Of a stretch of DNA of 15,372 nucleotides, positions 14,108-15,372 are shown piece by piece (position 1 is the first letter of the stretch; each line of letters starts with the position of its first letter). Under the pieces are notes generated by a model that saw only the letters and a list, made by a program, of their open reading frames with translations, was not told where the DNA came from and made no database searches. Source of the DNA: an uncultured Oscillospiraceae bacterium (GTDB lineage Bacteria; Bacillota; Clostridia; Oscillospirales; Acutalibacteraceae); contig UQQZ01000055.1 of assembly GCA_900543305.1 (NCBI GenBank), positions 1 through 15,372 of the forward strand. Reading direction: 5' to 3'. The position numbers and the translations under genes are program-made.

Positions 14108-14199
14108 CAGAAAACAACAGGTTGCGATTGTATTTTTGAAAATTCTGTGATAAACTAATAAAAAGATATGCCATTTATCGTGCGAAGGATGTGTTAACC

Positions 14200-15372
14200 G
14201 TGATTTTGGGTTCTCAATTGAAAAATGCCATTATCTCCGGCTCCAACAATATTGCCAAGTATAAAAAGCAGATCAACGAACTGAATATTTTCCCTGTGCC
14301 CGACGGTGACACCGGCACCAATATGTCCATGACCATTGGCGCCGCCGCTGAGGAAATGAAAAAAATTGAGGACAGTTCCACTGCCGCCCAGGTGGCCAAG
14401 AAAGCCGCCTCCTCTATGCTGCGGGGCGCCCGGGGCAACTCCGGCGTCATCTTGTCCCTGCTGTTCCGGGGCATTTCCAAAGGCCTGGAGGGCAAAGAGG
14501 AAATCTCCGGGGAGGATCTTGTTACCGCTTTGGAGCTGGGCGTGGAAGAGGCCTATAAAGCCGTCATGAAGCCCACGGAAGGCACCATCCTCACCGTAGC
14601 CCGTGTGGCTTCCGAACGGGCTCGGGAAGCCCTGGAACTGGGCAGCGACCCCGTACAGATTTGGGACGCAGCCTGCATGGGCGCCGACGAAGCCCTGGAA
14701 GAAACTCCTGAACTGCTGCCTGTGCTGAAAAAAGCCGGTGTGGTAGATGCCGGCGGTCAGGGTCTGTGCCTGATCTTTGAGGGCATGCTCAGCGTGTTCC
14801 GCAGCGGGATTGTGCTGGAATGCGGCCTTTCCGAAGAGGAAAGAGCCCAGGATACGGCAGAGTTCTTCCGCAATGTAGCAGCGGAATTTGACAGCGAAAT
14901 TAACTTCACCTATTGTACTGAGTTCATTGTGGGCCGGGATCCGGAGATTCAAAAGGATCCTCTGGAGCTTCGCCTGTTCCTGGAAACCATCGGTGACTGT
15001 GTGGTGGTAGTGGACGATGAGGAAATCATCAAAACCCACGTGCACACGGAAAATCCCGGCGACGCCCTCCAGTACGCCCTCCAATACGGCCAGCTGCTCA
15101 CCGTGAAAATTGAGAACATGAAGGAACAGCATCGGAAAGCCGCTGAGGAGAATGAAGCCCAGAAGGCCGCTTTCCAGGAGAAGGCTCCGGAAGAGCGCAA
15201 AGCCCTGGAACCCCAGGAACCCACGGAAGAAGTGGGCTTTATCTCCGTGGCTGCCGGCGATGGCCTCAAGAGCCTCTTTGTGGATCTGGGCTGCGCCAAC
15301 GTGGTCAGCGGTGGACAAACCATGAACCCCTCCACCGAAGACCTTTTGGAGGCCATCCTAGCCACTCCCGCC
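14200..15372 (+). CDS. fakA: DAK2-domain fatty acid kinase FakA/YloV (3' end outside window)
   Basis: The first 391 residues of a YloV/FakA protein, which phosphorylates fatty acids held by a FakB/DegV binding protein so they can enter phospholipid synthesis in Gram-positive bacteria. The N-terminal DAK2 kinase domain shows the nucleotide/magnesium motif FPVPDGDTGTNM (31-42), RGARGNSGVILS near residues 75-86, and GTILTVAR near residues 128-135. GGQGLCLIF and the INFTYCTEFIV and KTHVHTENPGDAL segments follow, then a charged linker (about 310-345) and GFISVAAGDGL, which begins the C-terminal region. The GTG at 14200 has GAAGGAT upstream; an in-frame GTG three codons earlier sits too close to that site. 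The frame is open to the window edge, where the remaining C-terminal part is cut off. No FakB gene is visible here. Confidence 0.94.
   Translation, partial: MILGSQLKNAIISGSNNIAKYKKQINELNIFPVPDGDTGTNMSMTIGAAAEEMKKIEDSSTAAQVAKKAASSMLRGARGNSGVILSLLFRGISKGLEGKEEISGEDLVTALELGVEEAYKAVMKPTEGTILTVARVASERAREALELGSDPVQIWDAACMGADEALEETPELLPVLKKAGVVDAGGQGLCLIFEGMLSVFRSGIVLECGLSEEERAQDTAEFFRNVAAEFDSEINFTYCTEFIVGRDPEIQKDPLELRLFLETIGDCVVVVDDEEIIKTHVHTENPGDALQYALQYGQLLTVKIENMKEQHRKAAEENEAQKAAFQEKAPEERKALEPQEPTEEVGFISVAAGDGLKSLFVDLGCANVVSGGQTMNPSTEDLLEAILATPA

Noticed and set aside
14194..15318. Minus-strand open frame opposite fakA (374 codons)
   Set aside because: The plus strand encodes an unmistakable DAK2-domain kinase that stays open to the window edge.
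1..15372. CRISPR array, insertion sequence, prophage or defence system
   Set aside because: No regularly spaced repeats, transposase, integrase, phage or known defence-type genes are present; the content is chromosomal housekeeping and accessory metabolism.

Overview
The window looks like chromosomal core DNA from a Gram-positive Bacillota (Firmicutes), most likely class Clostridia and possibly an Oscillospiraceae-type gut bacterium. The reasons are a threonyl-tRNA synthetase gene behind a classical T-box leader, an rny-ymdB pair, a FakA/YloV-type kinase, strong AGGAGG-type ribosome binding sites, frequent TTG/GTG starts, and consensus SigA promoters in moderately GC-rich DNA. The taxonomic placement is inference. 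I see no phage, insertion sequence, CRISPR array, tRNA or rRNA gene.

Left part (1-2124, minus strand): a PHP-family histidinol-phosphatase-like hydrolase, then an Lrp/AsnC regulator whose end overlaps the start of a class I/II aminotransferase that runs off the left edge. The lrp-aminotransferase pair has its own promoter. The group points to amino-acid metabolism.

Middle part (2242-8780, plus strand): an ACT-domain protein (UPF0237) and a UPF0210/DUF711 protein form an operon, as these families commonly do. Next comes the most interesting stretch (4077-4349). It holds a perfect SigA promoter whose -35 hexamer is the loop of an inverted repeat, a structured transcript with a possible 15-codon leader peptide, a textbook intrinsic terminator, and a further hairpin over the start region of an MFS transporter gene. 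I read it as a candidate attenuator of the transporter, or alternatively as a stand-alone small RNA. After the MFS gene and its terminator, a new promoter drives a MazG-like nucleotide pyrophosphohydrolase, an unusual DUF2238-like membrane protein fused to a HIT domain, and a type B carboxylesterase.

Right part: a bidirectional terminator separates the carboxylesterase from convergent thrS. The thrS gene is preceded by a complete T-box leader with an ACC (Thr) specifier, an antiterminator box, a terminator and its own promoter. A divergent promoter about 64 bp away starts a leader of about 300 nt and then rny (RNase Y), ymdB, and the beginning of fakA/yloV, which runs off the right edge. This half carries tRNA charging, mRNA decay and signalling, and fatty-acid activation functions.
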